A stretch of DNA of 64,000 bases from Rhizobium sp. L43 (GCF_002531725.1 NZ_NWSQ01000009.1:124001-188000), one strand, 5' to 3'. Counted from the stretch's first letter, positions 1 through 9,790 are shown. Numbers and translations: made by a program. The notes: generated by a model from the letters alone, not told the origin.

Positions 1-908
1 GAGATGTCGACGATTTCGGCGCCGGCGTCCTTCAGCCAGGCGATGCCCTGGCGCCAGATGGCTTCGATCTCATCCGGCATGCCTTCGACGCGGTATTCAT
101 TGGGAATGCCGATCTTCATGCCCTTCAGCGACTGGCCGAGGGCTGCCTCGTAATCCGGCACCGGCAGATCGACCGACGTCGTGTCCTTGGCATCGACGCT
201 TGCCATCGACTTCAGAAGAATGGCGGCATCGCGCACGTCGCGGGCGATCGGGCCTGCCTGGTCGAGCGAGGAAGCGAAGGCGACGGTGCCCCAGCGCGAG
301 CAGCGGCCATAGGTCGGCTTGATGCCGACGGTGCCGGTGAAGGCGGCCGGCTGGCGGATCGAGCCGCCGGTATCCGTTGCCGTGGCGCCGGCGCAAAGAT
401 GGGCGGCAACGGCTGCGGCCGAGCCGCCCGAGGAACCGCCGGGCACGAGCTGCTGGTTGGAGCCTGCGGCCCGCCAGGGATTGATCACCGCACCATAATA
501 CGAGGTCTCGTTGGACGAGCCCATGGCGAACTCGTCCATGTTGAGCTTGCCGAGCATGACGGCGCCGTCATCCCAAAGGTTCTGCGTCACGGTCGATTCA
601 TAACGCGGCTCGAAACCATCGAGAATGTGGCTGCAGGCCTGGGTGTGCACGCCGACGGTGGCAAAGAGATCCTTGATGCCGAGCGGAATGCCTTCGAGGT
701 CGCCCGCCTTGCCGGCAGCGATGCGCTCGTCGGAATTCTTCGCCATGAGGCGGGCGAGATCGGGCGTCACCTTGATATAGGCGTTCAACCGGTCATTGGC
801 CGCATCGATCGCCGAAATATAGGCTTCGGTCAGTTCGGTCGCGGTGATTTCCTTGCCGCGCAGCTTCTGGCGGGCTTCGGCAATGGTCAGGCTGGTGAGT
901 TCGCTCAT
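1..908 (-). CDS. gatA: Asp-tRNA(Asn)/Glu-tRNA(Gln) amidotransferase subunit A (partial, C-terminus outside window)
   Basis: Catalytic subunit of the GatCAB complex, which turns misacylated Glu-tRNA(Gln) and/or Asp-tRNA(Asn) into the correct amide form using ammonia freed from glutamine. About 302 residues are visible, beginning [16 protein letters not shown]. The amidase-signature triad can be read: Lys79 in GIPLGIKD, the cis-Ser near 159 in PGGSSGGSA and the nucleophile Ser183 in TDTGGS. The frame runs open off the left edge, so roughly the last third of the protein (family about 490 residues) is missing. It follows gatC by 57 bases on the same strand, a usual gatC-gatA operon. Identification is very secure. 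Confidence 0.96.
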   Translation of the reverse strand, partial: MSELTSLTIAEARQKLRGKEITATELTEAYISAIDAANDRLNAYIKVTPDLARLMAKNSDERIAAGKAGDLEGIPLGIKDLFATVGVHTQACSHILDGFEPRYESTVTQNLWDDGAVMLGKLNMDEFAMGSSNETSYYGAVINPWRAAGSNQQLVPGGSSGGSAAAVAAHLCAGATATDTGGSIRQPAAFTGTVGIKPTYGRCSRWGTVAFASSLDQAGPIARDVRDAAILLKSMASVDAKDTTSVDLPVPDYEAALGQSLKGMKIGIPNEYRVEGMPDEIEAIWRQGIAWLKDAGAEIVDI

Positions 909-965
909 GATGTGTTCGCTTCAGATCTGGAAATGGCAACAGGGTCGGAAAGAGGCGTTCCAGCC

Positions 966-1253
966 TTATTCGACGACTTTCGGCACCAGGAAAAAATTGT
1001 GATCGGTGACGGGTGCGTTGGCGACGATATCGGCTGCCTTGCTGCCGTCGGTCACCGCATCGGTCCGCTTCTTCATCGCCATCGGGGTGACTGACGTCAT
1101 CGCTTCGACGCCGTCGACATTGACTTCGGAGAGCTGCTCGACGAAGCCGAGGATGCCGTTCAGCTCGCCGACCATGCGATTTGCCTCGTCCTCGGAGACG
1201 GCAATACGAGCAAGTTTGGCGACGCGCTTCACGGTGGCAAGATCGACGGACAT
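966..1253 (-). CDS. gatC: Asp-tRNA(Asn)/Glu-tRNA(Gln) amidotransferase subunit C
   Basis: Small subunit that clamps GatA and GatB together in the tRNA-dependent amidotransferase. The 95-residue protein starts [17 protein letters not shown] and contains the typical segment [26 protein letters not shown], ending in FFLVPKVVE, all characteristic of GatC in length and pattern. It is the first gene of a gatC-gatA operon and has a plausible promoter about 30-60 bases upstream. The rhizobial genomes normally keep gatB further downstream, which would lie outside the window. Confidence 0.95.
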   Translation of the reverse strand: MSVDLATVKRVAKLARIAVSEDEANRMVGELNGILGFVEQLSEVNVDGVEAMTSVTPMAMKKRTDAVTDGSKAADIVANAPVTDHNFFLVPKVVE

Positions 1254-1283
1254 GGCATTCTCCGGATAGGATTTTTCCTACCC

Positions 1284-1312
1284 GCTATAAAGGCCATGTC
1301 CGCCTTGCGCAA
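1284..1312 (-). promoter_or_regulatory. candidate sigma70 promoter for gatCA
   Basis: On the minus strand a TTGCGC box (1307-1312) is followed after 17 bases by TATAGC (1284-1289), about 30 bases before the gatC start codon. Spacing is ideal; the match to consensus is only moderate, so this is inference. Confidence 0.4.
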
Positions 1313-1322
1313 CGGGGTTTCG

Positions 1323-2027
1323 TCAGATCGACAGGCTCTCGGAAGGCTTCATTGCCTTCACGTCCGTCTGCGATCCTTCCATGCCGGCAATGAATTTTTC
1401 GGCCGTCTGCTCGATGATCGGGAAGGTGCCGTAGTGGCAGGGGATCGCGGTCTTGAAGTTGAAATAGCGCCGGCAGGCAAGGGCTGCCACGGCGCCGCCC
1501 ATGGTGAAGCGGTCGCCGATCGGCACGAAGCCGATATCGGGCTGGTGCAGCTCATTGATCAGCGCCATGTCGGAGAAAATGTCGGTATCGCCCATGGCCA
1601 GAATCGAGGCTTCATCGTCGAAATGCAGCATCAGACCGTTGGCGTTGCCGAGCGCGTGCGAGACGCCGTCTTCGGTGATCTGGGCGGAGGAATGCAGCGC
1701 ATTGGTAAAGGTCGCCGAGAAGCTGCCGAGCGCGATCGTGCCGCCGGTATTGCCCATCTCGATCTTGTCGACGCCCTTGGAGCCGAGCCAGGCGGCGAGA
1801 TCGGCATTGGCGAGAACGACGGCGCCGGTTTCCTTGGCGAGTGCGATGGTGTCGCCGACATGGTCGCCATGACCATGGGTCAGCAGGATGTGGGTAATGC
1901 CTGCCGCGACATCCTTGATATCCTGGCCGGAAAACGAGGCGTTATAGCTGAGGAACGGGTCGAGCAGGATCTTCGCCTTTCCGGTCTCGATGCGGAAGGC
2001 GGAATGGCCGAGCCAGGTGATCTTCAT
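1323..2027 (-). CDS. metal-dependent hydrolase, UPF0173 / metallo-beta-lactamase fold
   Basis: A 234-residue single-domain protein starting [25 protein letters not shown]. The metallo-beta-lactamase metal motif HGHGDH is at residues 51-56, and further ligands are likely in LHSSAQ, MGDTDIF and PCHYGTFP. Length and sequence match the UPF0173 family (YtkL/YfhI-like), cytoplasmic predicted metal-dependent hydrolases whose substrate is not established. It is transcribed alone, 70 bases upstream of gatC, and divergently from ruvX; the intergenic space between them carries palindromic repeats. Family assignment is firm, substrate unknown. Confidence 0.9.
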   Translation of the reverse strand: MKITWLGHSAFRIETGKAKILLDPFLSYNASFSGQDIKDVAAGITHILLTHGHGDHVGDTIALAKETGAVVLANADLAAWLGSKGVDKIEMGNTGGTIALGSFSATFTNALHSSAQITEDGVSHALGNANGLMLHFDDEASILAMGDTDIFSDMALINELHQPDIGFVPIGDRFTMGGAVAALACRRYFNFKTAIPCHYGTFPIIEQTAEKFIAGMEGSQTDVKAMKPSESLSI

Positions 2028-2082
2028 GAAATCTCTCCTTTATTACGTGATGTAAAAGCCGGTTTGGATGAGAGATCCGGAT

Positions 2083-2184
2083 GATTTTGGGCCGGATCGG
2101 CCCAAAATCTGAATCCGCATCTCAATCAAAGAATTGGAGCATGATGTCGTCCGAAAACCGCTCACACTTTTCGGCATCATGCTC
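2083..2184 (-). repeat. rhizobial intergenic mosaic palindromic element, copy 1
   Basis: Two palindromic modules lie side by side. Module B is a perfect 12-bp inverted repeat with a 3-base loop (arms 2083-2094 and 2098-2109, GATTTTGGGCCG type). Module A is a 10-bp inverted repeat GAGCATGATG/CATCATGCTC (arms 2137-2146 and 2175-2184). Read on the minus strand the order is A then B, the same as the copy near 26.6 kb, with which it shares most of both modules. It resembles the RIME/REP-like repeats known in rhizobia; the name is an inference. Confidence 0.75.
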
Positions 2185-2257
2185 TAAGGACATATCTCAT
2201 ACGGCCGCAAAGAAAAGCGGCGGCGACTTCAATTTCTTTTGACGGAGTGAAACGGCG

Positions 2258-2749
2258 ATGACGGTGCTGACAATCGAGGAAATGGCCGAGACGCTCGCGC
2301 CGCGGCAGGCGATTGCCGGCCTCGATCTCGGCACCAAGACGATCGGGCTGTCGATGTCCGATCTTGGGCGTCGTTTCGCCACGCCGCGCACGGTGATCCG
2401 GCGCGTCAAGTTCACCATCGATGCGCAGGCGCTGTTGGACTTCGCACAATCGGAAAAGGTCGCGGGCTTCATCATCGGCCTGCCGATGAATATGGACGGA
2501 TCGGCGGGTCCGCGGGTGCAGGCGACGCGCGCTTTCGTGCGCAATATGGAGCAGAAGACGGCGCTGCCCTTCGTCTATTGGGACGAGCGGCTTTCGACGG
2601 TGGCGGCCGAACGGACGCTGCTTGAAATGGACGTCTCACGCGCCAAGCGGGCCGAACGGATCGATTCGGCCGCGGCAAGCTTCATCCTTCAGGGCGCGCT
2701 CGACAGGCTTTCCTTGCTGGCAAGGTCGGGAGACGAATTCAGCGCCTGA
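2258..2749 (+). CDS. ruvX: Holliday junction resolvase-like / pre-16S rRNA nuclease YqgF
   Basis: A 163-residue RNase H-fold nuclease. The first acidic motif is [16 protein letters not shown] near residues 18-33, followed by [17 protein letters not shown] and WDERLST, and the last motif [16 protein letters not shown]; all are YqgF signatures. Members process the 5' end of 16S rRNA precursor and are also annotated as Holliday junction resolvases. The start ATG is preceded by GGAGTGAAA. The 3' end overlaps the convergent small membrane gene by about 60 bases, which is unusual for this otherwise loosely packed region. Confidence 0.93.
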   Translation: MTVLTIEEMAETLAPRQAIAGLDLGTKTIGLSMSDLGRRFATPRTVIRRVKFTIDAQALLDFAQSEKVAGFIIGLPMNMDGSAGPRVQATRAFVRNMEQKTALPFVYWDERLSTVAAERTLLEMDVSRAKRAERIDSAAASFILQGALDRLSLLARSGDEFSA

Positions 2750-3018
2750 CGCGCCTTCCACCAGGCGATGATCGACTTGCGCTTTCTGAAGCCGAGGATG
2801 GCGAAGACGACGAGGCTATCGACCGCGATCGCGCGGGCCACGAGCGGCGGAATGGTCTCCGGCGGAATGCCGAGCGCCTTTCCGTAAAGCTCGAAGGTCA
2901 GGTCATGGACCTGCCGCGTCAGCATGAAGATACCGAAATTCATGTCGTAATAGGAGAGCCAGTACCATCCGCCGAGAAAGACGATCGGGCCGGCCCAGAA
3001 GAATAGAAACCACTTCAT
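2689..3018 (-). CDS. small two-helix membrane protein, DUF6105-like
   Basis: A 109-residue protein from the internal start [20 protein letters not shown]; the longer open frame upstream is poor in conserved-looking sequence. A hydrophobic N-terminal helix (about 1-22) and a second one ([12 protein letters not shown], about 75-88) predict an inner membrane protein; the C-terminus is charged and cytoplasmic-looking. I recall very similar rhizobial proteins grouped as DUF6105, function unknown. The start overlaps the stop of the preceding 57-residue gene by four bases (ATGA), so the two are probably translationally coupled. Its 3' end runs about 60 bases into the opposite-strand ruvX. Confidence 0.8.
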   Translation of the reverse strand: MKWFLFFWAGPIVFLGGWYWLSYYDMNFGIFMLTRQVHDLTFELYGKALGIPPETIPPLVARAIAVDSLVVFAILGFRKRKSIIAWWKARQALNSSPDLASKESLSSAP

Positions 3019-3188
3019 GCGGCCTCTCCTCCCTGCTTGCGCGCAACGGGCAGATCGAGGGAGACCAACCAGGTCGACAATGCCATGATGCAAAGGACCA
3101 GCGTGGGAATTGCGATATCCAGCGCCAGGACTGCGAAGAACATCATCGCCGTTACGAAAAACGTGGCTTTAGCGATCTTGGTTCCCAT
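3015..3188 (-). CDS. 57-residue hydrophobic membrane protein
   Basis: Start taken at MGTKIAKATFFVTAMMFFAVL, since the longer frame adds only seven residues without support. Almost the whole chain is hydrophobic: two helices, about residues 5-25 and 27-45, followed by a charged tail [10 protein letters not shown]. It is not a family I recognise. The stop overlaps the start of the DUF6105-like gene (ATGA), which implies one short operon of two membrane proteins. Good codon bias and the overlap support that it is real. Confidence 0.7.
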   Translation of the reverse strand: MGTKIAKATFFVTAMMFFAVLALDIAIPTLVLCIMALSTWLVSLDLPVARKQGGEAA

Positions 3189-3317
3189 GGACAACTCGGG
3201 GGCTCTCACTCATTCCATCTCTGCTCACCGCCACACTGCCGAGTTAACCGTGGCCGGGCAACGTAAACCATTCGTTAAGGTTAACGTGGCGCCCGCCCCC
3301 TGTGGATGAAGCAGCTA

Positions 3318-3977
3318 TCAGCCGTAGACGCCGCGCACGATGCGCTTCAGCGCCGTCGCCGCCTTCTCCCAGTCTTTCGATGTCTTCAGCGACAGACCGG
3401 CGCACTGCCCACCGCTTGCTGCGGCAAGCACGAGGTGCTGGATCGCAGCGATGATGACGGCGTTGACGGCTGCCGCATCCACGCCCTTCGGCGGCGCCAG
3501 CGACCCGCGCATGCGCTCCAGCCAGAGAGCGAGCGCTTTCGACCGCGCTTCGGAGAGCCGCCTCACCTGCTCGGTATTCTCAGATATTTCCCAGGCGAGG
3601 ATGCGGCGCATCAGCGGATCATCTCTCAACGCGTCGAGGAGGAGAAGCGACAGCCGCTCCATCAGGTCACCATAGGTGAGCAGGAACATGCCGCCGGCAT
3701 CTTCCGGAATGCGATCCTTCACCCATGTGCCGAGATCGGCGCCGATCGCCTCGACCAGGCCGTCGAGGCCGCCATAGTAGCGGTAGATCAGCTGCTTGTC
3801 GCAACCGGCGCGGCGGGCGACGGCATTGATGCCGAAATTCTGGAAGCCATGCTCGGCCAGCAGGCCCTTGGCGGCAGCAAGGATTGCCCGCTCGGTGGCG
3901 CCGCGATCACGCACGCGCCGTTCCGGCTCGCCGCCAGCCTCCGGTAAAATCTCAAGATTTATCGCTTCATTCAGCAT
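3318..3977 (-). CDS. TetR/AcrR family transcriptional regulator
   Basis: A 219-residue regulator starting at MLNEAINLEILPEAGG; the extra 47 codons upstream in the open frame look non-coding and contain the candidate operator. The helix-turn-helix is clear: ATERAILAAAKGLLAEHGFQNFGINAVARRAGCDKQLIYRYYGG, about residues 25-70, with the recognition helix around KQLIYRYY. The C-terminal ligand-binding part is divergent, so the inducer cannot be guessed. It stands alone, divergent from map, and an inverted repeat 20 bases upstream of its start suggests autoregulation. Confidence 0.88.
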   Translation of the reverse strand: MLNEAINLEILPEAGGEPERRVRDRGATERAILAAAKGLLAEHGFQNFGINAVARRAGCDKQLIYRYYGGLDGLVEAIGADLGTWVKDRIPEDAGGMFLLTYGDLMERLSLLLLDALRDDPLMRRILAWEISENTEQVRRLSEARSKALALWLERMRGSLAPPKGVDAAAVNAVIIAAIQHLVLAAASGGQCAGLSLKTSKDWEKAATALKRIVRGVYG

Positions 3978-3996
3978 GAATGACCCTTCCCCACTG

Positions 3997-4010
3997 TCAC
4001 CAATCGGTGA
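3997..4010. promoter_or_regulatory. candidate TetR-type operator
   Basis: A 14-bp inverted repeat TCACC-AATC-GGTGA lies 20 bases upstream of the chosen start of the TetR gene, inside its probable 5' untranslated or promoter region. Shape and size fit TetR-family operators; binding is inferred. Confidence 0.45.
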
Positions 4011-4225
4011 GTAGCGAGCAGGCTTCACGCAATCAATCCTATCCCCTTGGGAAGATTGTGGATATTTCCGCGGGGCCGATGATTTGGTCTCGGACGGATG
4101 TGGAAAGCAGCATGGCAAGCTGGTCGGAACCGTTCAGAAATCTCGTCCGGGCTGTTGATCGCGATGGACGAACCCGGCATAGCTGCATTATGAACAATTC
4201 TAATATTCTCCACTAAGGCCCTGCA

Positions 4226-5062
4226 ATGGTGAACTATATCGAAGCCTCTTCCGCGCCCTCGAAGAATACGGGCGCCATCCGGCTTTATGACGCTGAAGCG
4301 TTCGAGGGCATGCGCAGGGCATGCCAGCTGACGGCGCGCTGCCTCGATGCGCTGGCCGATATCGTCAAACCGGGTCTGGTGACCGACGACGTCGACCGGT
4401 TCGTCTTCGATTTCGGCATGGATCATGGCGCCCATCCGGCGACTCTGAACTATCGCGGCTACACCAAATCGACCTGCACCTCGATCAACCACGTCGTCTG
4501 CCACGGCATTCCAAACGACAAGCCGCTGCGCGAAGGCGATATCGTCAATATCGACGTTACCTTCGTGCTCGACGGCTGGCACGGCGATTCCAGCCGGATG
4601 TATCCTGTCGGCACGATCAAGCGCGCCGCCGAGCGACTGCTCGAAGTCACTTATGAATCGCTGATGCGCGGCATTTCCGCCGTCAGGCCCGGCGCCCGCA
4701 CCGGCGCGATCGGCGAGGCGATCCAGACCTATGCCGAGGCAGAGCGCTGCTCGGTGGTGCGCGATTTCTGCGGCCACGGCGTCGGCCGGCTGTTCCACGA
4801 TTCGCCGAATATCCTGCATTACGGCCGCGCCAACGAAGGGCCGGAGCTGCGCGAAGGCATGATCTTCACCATCGAGCCGATGATCAATCTCGGCCGGCCG
4901 CATGTGAAGGTGCTCGCCGACGGCTGGACGGCGGTCACCCGCGACCGCTCGCTTTCTGCCCAGTACGAACATACCGTCGGCGTCACCTCCGACGGCTGCG
5001 AGATCTTCACGCTGTCGCCCGGCGGCCTCGACCGCCCCGGCCTGCCGTCGCACAACGGGTAA
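4226..5062 (+). CDS. map: type I methionine aminopeptidase
   Basis: Removes the initiator methionine from nascent proteins. The 278-residue chain has the pita-bread fold motifs: [12 protein letters not shown], then the metal-binding aspartates in VNIDVTF and WHGDSSRMY, the His motif [12 protein letters not shown], the glutamate in MIFTIEPMI, and the last glutamate in QYEHTVGVT. Length is that of bacterial type I enzymes. It precedes radC by seven bases on the same strand, the map-radC order typical of rhizobia, so the two are probably co-transcribed. Confidence 0.95.
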   Translation: MVNYIEASSAPSKNTGAIRLYDAEAFEGMRRACQLTARCLDALADIVKPGLVTDDVDRFVFDFGMDHGAHPATLNYRGYTKSTCTSINHVVCHGIPNDKPLREGDIVNIDVTFVLDGWHGDSSRMYPVGTIKRAAERLLEVTYESLMRGISAVRPGARTGAIGEAIQTYAEAERCSVVRDFCGHGVGRLFHDSPNILHYGRANEGPELREGMIFTIEPMINLGRPHVKVLADGWTAVTRDRSLSAQYEHTVGVTSDGCEIFTLSPGGLDRPGLPSHNG

Positions 5063-5069
5063 CGCTCCG

Positions 5070-5897
5070 ATGGCGAAAGGCCCTGTTTCGACATCTTCCG
5101 ACGACGAGCTGCCTTTCCCAACGCAAGAGCCCATTGCCGCCGACGAACGCTCGTTCTTCGGCGGCCAGCCGGCAAAGCCTTCGGCATCAAAGGCCAAGAG
5201 CGCCCTGCCCGCCTCACTTGGCGTGCAAGAGCATTATCACGGCCATCGCGAGCGGTTGCGTGACCGCTTTCGTGAGCTGGGCGACACCGCGCTTGCCGAC
5301 TACGAAATCCTCGAACTCTTGCTTTTCCGGCTGATCCCGCGGCGCGACACCAAGCCGATCGCCAAGGCGCTGATCGAACGCTTCGGCTCGCTTTCCGGCG
5401 TCTTCGGCGCGCCCGCAGCGCTGCTGACGGAGGTGAAGGGCGTCGGCGAGGCGGTGGCGCTCGACCTGAAACTGATCTCGACCGTCGCCCACCGGACGCT
5501 GAAGAGCGAGCTCAGGAGCAAGCAGGTGCTCTCCTCCTGGTCGTCGGTCATCCAATATTGCCATGCCGCCATGGCGCACGAGACCCGCGAACAGTTCCGC
5601 ATCCTTTTCCTCGATAAGCGCAATGTGCTGATCGCCGACGAGGTGCAGGGCCGCGGCACGGTCGACCATACGCCGGTCTATCCGCGCGAGGTGGTGAAAC
5701 GCGCGCTCGAGCTTTCGGCAACGGCGATGATCCTGGTTCACAACCACCCCTCCGGCGACCCGACACCATCACGCGCCGACATCGACATGACGAAGGTGAT
5801 CATCGATGCCGCCAAGGCACTCGACATCACCGTCCACGACCACGTCATCATCGGCAAGGACGGTCATGTCAGCCTGAAGGGGCTGAAGCTGATCTGA
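5070..5897 (+). CDS. radC: RadC family JAB/MPN domain protein
   Basis: A 275-residue protein with a non-conserved N-terminus (about 1-45), a helix-hairpin-helix region ([28 protein letters not shown]) and a C-terminal JAB1/MPN+ domain. The metalloprotease-like motif is complete: [17 protein letters not shown] (HxHP...S...D), plus the upstream glutamate in [19 protein letters not shown]. Named RadC from an E. coli allele, but a repair role is not established. It starts just downstream of map and is probably in the same transcript. Confidence 0.93.
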   Translation: MAKGPVSTSSDDELPFPTQEPIAADERSFFGGQPAKPSASKAKSALPASLGVQEHYHGHRERLRDRFRELGDTALADYEILELLLFRLIPRRDTKPIAKALIERFGSLSGVFGAPAALLTEVKGVGEAVALDLKLISTVAHRTLKSELRSKQVLSSWSSVIQYCHAAMAHETREQFRILFLDKRNVLIADEVQGRGTVDHTPVYPREVVKRALELSATAMILVHNHPSGDPTPSRADIDMTKVIIDAAKALDITVHDHVIIGKDGHVSLKGLKLI

Positions 5898-5969
5898 ACA
5901 AACATTGCGGCTGATCGCCGACGAAATGCAGAGCCCCGCCCGCCCGAAATACCGAGAAGATGAAGCTCC

Positions 5970-7157
5970 ATGACGATCCACAGCGGTAACACCGAACGAT
6001 CGACCCGGCTCTGCCGTGACGTGCTCTGCCTCGATGATTTTGAAATGAAGGCGCGGCGGCATCTGCCAAAGCCTCTCTTCGGTTATATCGCCGGCGCAAC
6101 CGAGACCAATGCCTCGCTGCGGCATAATGCAGAGGCCTTCCAGGCCTATGCCTTCCGGCCACGTGTCCTTCGGGACGTCTCGAAACGCAGCACCGAGACG
6201 AGCCTCTTCGGCAAGACCCATGCCGCGCCATTCGGCATCGCGCCGATGGGTATCAGCGCGCTGATGGCCTATCGCGGTGACATCGTGCTCGCGCAAGGAG
6301 CGGATCAATCGGGAATCCCGATGATCTTAAGCGGTTCATCACTTATCCCTCTGGAAGAGATCGCTGCGGTTTCGCCGCAAGCATGGTTTCAGGCCTATCT
6401 CCCCGGCGAACCCGACCGTATCGATGCTCTCATCGATCGCGTCGGCGCGGCCGGCTTGCGCACACTTCTGCTGACCGTGGACACGGCCACGCTGCCAAAT
6501 CGTGAAAACAATGTAAGGGCCGGATTTTCGACGCCTTTGCGTCCTGGTCTCCGCCTGGCATGGCAGGGCATCTCGCACCCGCGCTGGACTACCGGCACAT
6601 TCCTGCGCACGATCGTCCGGCACGGTATCCCGCACTTTGAAAATTCCTATGCCACAAGGGGGGCGCCGATCATCTCCTCGAATGTCACGCGCGATTTCGG
6701 CAGGCGCGACCATCTCAACTGGAACCATTTGGAGCGGATACGCAACAGGTGGTCCGGCAAACTCGTGGTCAAGGGGATCATGCATCCTGACGACGCGGCA
6801 CGGGCTGTCGACACCGGGGTGGATGGAGTGATCGTCTCCAACCATGGCGGCCGCCAGCTCGACGGTACCGCATCTCCCCTTCAGGTCCTTCCGGAGATTG
6901 CGGCTCGTGTCGGAGACAGCGTTGCCGTGATGGTCGATGGCGGTTTCAGGCGTGGAACTGATATCATAAAGGCCCTCGCGCTCGGGGCCTGTTTCGTGTT
7001 CGTGGGCAGGCCGTTCCTCTATGCCGCAGCCGTCGCGGGCCTACCGGGCGTGCTGAAGGCGGCCGATATCCTAAAAACGGAACTGCATAGCAACATGGCG
7101 CTGCTCGGCGTCACCAAGGTGGGCGATATTTCCGCAGACTACATCACCCGTGCATGA
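5970..7157 (+). CDS. FMN-dependent alpha-hydroxy-acid oxidase/dehydrogenase (lactate dehydrogenase LldD-like)
   Basis: A 395-residue member of the FMN hydroxyacid oxidase family, which oxidises L-2-hydroxy acids to 2-oxo acids. Visible family motifs: LFGYIAGATET near residue 35, APFGIAPMG, QAYLPGEPDR, the FMN-binding lysine in LVVKGIMHPDDA, the catalytic histidine in SNHGGRQLDG and MVDGGFRRGTDIIKALALGA. Length agrees with LldD. The chain carries no clear membrane segment. The substrate could be lactate, glycolate or mandelate-like; sequence alone does not decide. Transcribed alone, with 190 bases to sthA. Confidence 0.88.
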   Translation: MTIHSGNTERSTRLCRDVLCLDDFEMKARRHLPKPLFGYIAGATETNASLRHNAEAFQAYAFRPRVLRDVSKRSTETSLFGKTHAAPFGIAPMGISALMAYRGDIVLAQGADQSGIPMILSGSSLIPLEEIAAVSPQAWFQAYLPGEPDRIDALIDRVGAAGLRTLLLTVDTATLPNRENNVRAGFSTPLRPGLRLAWQGISHPRWTTGTFLRTIVRHGIPHFENSYATRGAPIISSNVTRDFGRRDHLNWNHLERIRNRWSGKLVVKGIMHPDDAARAVDTGVDGVIVSNHGGRQLDGTASPLQVLPEIAARVGDSVAVMVDGGFRRGTDIIKALALGACFVFVGRPFLYAAAVAGLPGVLKAADILKTELHSNMALLGVTKVGDISADYITRA

Positions 7158-7351
7158 AATGCCGTCGCGCGCCGGCATTGATATGACTGAGGTGGTTGGG
7201 TAAAGCTGTTTCCCGAATGGCTCACTTGCCCGAAAAAGCGCCCGTCAGGAGCAATCAGGCTGCCGTAAAACAATCTGTAACATTGACCGGCTACCGATAG
7301 ACGGGCGACATCTTTGCGTCGCAAAATGATTCCTTTCCAATCCGGGGCTTG

Positions 7352-8761
7352 ATGATGCTTCAGTACGATCTTGTTGTGGTGGGCAGCGGTCCGGCAGGGC
7401 GCCGCGGCGCGATCCAGGCTGCCAAACTCGGCAAGAAAGTGCTTGTCATCGAGCAGGGCAAACGCGTCGGCGGCGTGTCCGTGCATACCGGCACCATCCC
7501 TTCCAAAACGCTGCGCGAGACCGCGCTCAATCTTTCCGGCTGGCGTGAACGCGGCTTCTACGGCCGGTCCTACCGGGTCAAGGAAGAGATCAGCGCGGAT
7601 GACCTGCGCCGCCGCCTGCTGATTACGCTCAACCACGAGGTCGAGGTGCTGGAACACCAGTTCGCCCGCAACCGCGTGCAGCATATTCGCGGCAAGGCGA
7701 GCTTCATCGATGCGTCGACGCTGCAGGTGATCAAGGATGACGGCGAGATCACGCAGGTCACCGCCGCCAGCGTGCTGCTCGCCGTCGGCACAAAGCCGTT
7801 CCGCCCTGATTACATCCCCTTCGACGGCAAGACGGTTCTCGACAGCGACGAACTGCTCGACATCCAGGACCTGCCGCGCTCGATGGTCGTCATCGGCGCC
7901 GGCGTCATCGGCATCGAATATGCGACGATCTTCAGCGCGCTCGACACGGCCGTCACCGTCCTCGACCCGAAGGCGACGATGCTCGACTTCATCGACAGAG
8001 AAATCATCGAGGATTTCACCTATCAGCTGCGCGACCGCAACATGAAGCTGCTGCTCGGCCAGAAGGCCGACAAGGTGGAAACGCTCGACAACGGCAAGGT
8101 CGAGCTGACGCTCGACAGCGGCCGGCGCCTGACGACCGACATGGTGCTTTTCGCCGCCGGCCGCATGGGGGCGACCGACGCTCTGAACCTTCCGGCGATC
8201 GGCCTCGAGGCCGACAGCCGCGGCCGTCTCAAGGTCAATCCGGAGACGTTCCAGACATCGGTTGCCAATGTCTACGCCGCCGGCGACGTCGTCGGCTTTC
8301 CGAGCCTCGCCTCGACCTCGATGGAACAGGGCCGCATCGCCGCCCGCGTGGCGATCGGCGCCGTCGCCAAAGAGCCGCCGAAATATTTCCCCTACGGCAT
8401 CTATGCCGTGCCGGAGATTTCCACCTGCGGCCTGACCGAAGAAGAGATGAAGGAGCGCGGCATTCCCTATGAATGCGGCATCGCCCGCTTCCGCGAGACT
8501 TCGCGCGGTCATATCATGGGCCTCGACACCGGGCTTTTGAAGCTGATCTTCTCGCTGAAGACGCGCCGCCTGCTCGGCGTGCATATCGTCGGCGAAGGCG
8601 CCACCGAGCTGGTCCATATCGGCCAGGCCGTGCTCAACCTCAAAGGCACGGTCGAATATTTCGTCGAAAACACCTTCAACTATCCGACACTCGCCGAAGC
8701 CTACAAGATCGCCGGCCTCGATGCCTGGAACCGGATGGGCGACATCAAGTCGGAACTCTAA
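7352..8761 (+). CDS. sthA: soluble pyridine nucleotide transhydrogenase (Si-specific)
   Basis: A flavoprotein interconverting NADPH and NADH. The FAD-binding Rossmann motif VVVGSGPAGRRGAIQAAKLGKK is at the N-terminus, a NAD(P) motif VVIGAGVIGIEYATIF in the middle, and the FAD segment NVYAAGDVVGFPSLAST before the dimerisation domain. Where lipoamide dehydrogenase and glutathione reductase have a redox CxxxxC pair, this protein reads VHTGTIPSKTL, the hallmark of SthA/UdhA: no active-site disulfide. Length of 469 residues fits. Two ATG codons are adjacent; the first one is used here, and a TTG just before it was ignored. Confidence 0.93.
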   Translation: MMLQYDLVVVGSGPAGRRGAIQAAKLGKKVLVIEQGKRVGGVSVHTGTIPSKTLRETALNLSGWRERGFYGRSYRVKEEISADDLRRRLLITLNHEVEVLEHQFARNRVQHIRGKASFIDASTLQVIKDDGEITQVTAASVLLAVGTKPFRPDYIPFDGKTVLDSDELLDIQDLPRSMVVIGAGVIGIEYATIFSALDTAVTVLDPKATMLDFIDREIIEDFTYQLRDRNMKLLLGQKADKVETLDNGKVELTLDSGRRLTTDMVLFAAGRMGATDALNLPAIGLEADSRGRLKVNPETFQTSVANVYAAGDVVGFPSLASTSMEQGRIAARVAIGAVAKEPPKYFPYGIYAVPEISTCGLTEEEMKERGIPYECGIARFRETSRGHIMGLDTGLLKLIFSLKTRRLLGVHIVGEGATELVHIGQAVLNLKGTVEYFVENTFNYPTLAEAYKIAGLDAWNRMGDIKSEL

Positions 8762-8825
8762 AGTCGGTCGCGCAGTCGACGGAACTGCCGTCTAAGTCCA
8801 GCCGCCAAAACGGAGCCGAACGGCA

Positions 8826-9629
8826 TTGCGCATCATTTCGCTGAACGCATGGGGCGGCAGGCTGCATGAGGCCCTGATCGGCTATATCAGACAGGCCGAT
8901 CCGGATGTGCTGTGCCTGCAGGAGGTGTTGCGGACGCCGGGTGCGGATTGCGGATGGTCGATATATCGGGATGCGGGACTGGAGCTGCCGCAGCGCTTCA
9001 ATCTATTCGCCGAGATCAGCGCCGCCCTGCCCGGCCACGACGGCTTCTTCTGCCCGACATCGAGAGGCGAGCTCTTCGACGGCGATCGCGCCATCGCCGC
9101 CGAATTCGGGCTGGCGACCTTCGTGCGCAAAACCCATTCGGTCATCGGAGACGGGCTGGACTTCGTGCATGGCCGTTTTTCCGCCGATGGCTGGGGCGAC
9201 CATCCGCGGCCGCGAAACGCCCATTGCATCCGCCTCTTCAACCATGAGCGCAGCCGCGTCGTGACGATCGCCCACCTGCATGGCCTGCGCGATCCCGCAG
9301 GCAAGGGCGACACGTCGGCGCGCCAGGACCAGGCTGCAGCGCTGGTCCGGCTCATCGAGCGCGTCTGGCCGGGCGACGAAGGACTTGTCGTCTGCGGCGA
9401 TTTCAATGTTTTGCCCGACAGCGCGACCTTTGCGATTCTCGCCAGACTCGGGCTTTCGGATCTCGTCACCGGAAACGGCCTTGTAGACACGCGAACCTCC
9501 TACTATCTGAAGCAGGACCGCTTTGCCGACTACATGCTGGTCACACCGGCGGTGAAGCTTGGCAAATTCGAGGTGGTCGAGGCGCCCGAGGTCTCCGACC
9601 ACCGCGCATTGCTGCTCGATATCGGGTAG
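8826..9629 (+). CDS. endonuclease/exonuclease/phosphatase family protein
   Basis: A 267-residue protein with a TTG start (MRIISLNAWGGRLHEALIGY). The fold signature is clear: N-terminal SLNAWG, the metal-binding glutamate in CLQEVLR, the histidine in IAHLHGLRD, GDFNVLPDSATF, and the C-terminal SDHRALLLDI. The family includes nucleases, sphingomyelinases and inositol phosphatases, so substrate cannot be named. No signal peptide, hence cytoplasmic. It follows sthA by 64 bases and may be read through from it. Confidence 0.85.
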   Translation: MRIISLNAWGGRLHEALIGYIRQADPDVLCLQEVLRTPGADCGWSIYRDAGLELPQRFNLFAEISAALPGHDGFFCPTSRGELFDGDRAIAAEFGLATFVRKTHSVIGDGLDFVHGRFSADGWGDHPRPRNAHCIRLFNHERSRVVTIAHLHGLRDPAGKGDTSARQDQAAALVRLIERVWPGDEGLVVCGDFNVLPDSATFAILARLGLSDLVTGNGLVDTRTSYYLKQDRFADYMLVTPAVKLGKFEVVEAPEVSDHRALLLDIG

Positions 9630-9790
9630 TATATTGAGGAATGATACGCTGCGCGGAGCGTTTCGCGCGCAGTGCCGTTTTTTAAGCCTTCGTTTGAACC
9701 CTCATAAGTCGCATTGATACGCCATGCATGATATGTGCCTTCAACTCCATTTTGCCTCCGGCAAAAGCGTCTGAAGAAAGATAGATACTC

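Noticed and set aside
7139..8617. 492-residue open frame on the minus strand
   Set aside because: It lies wholly antisense to sthA, is rich in Asp/Ala/Gly/Arg as expected from reading high-GC codons backwards, and has no ribosome site.
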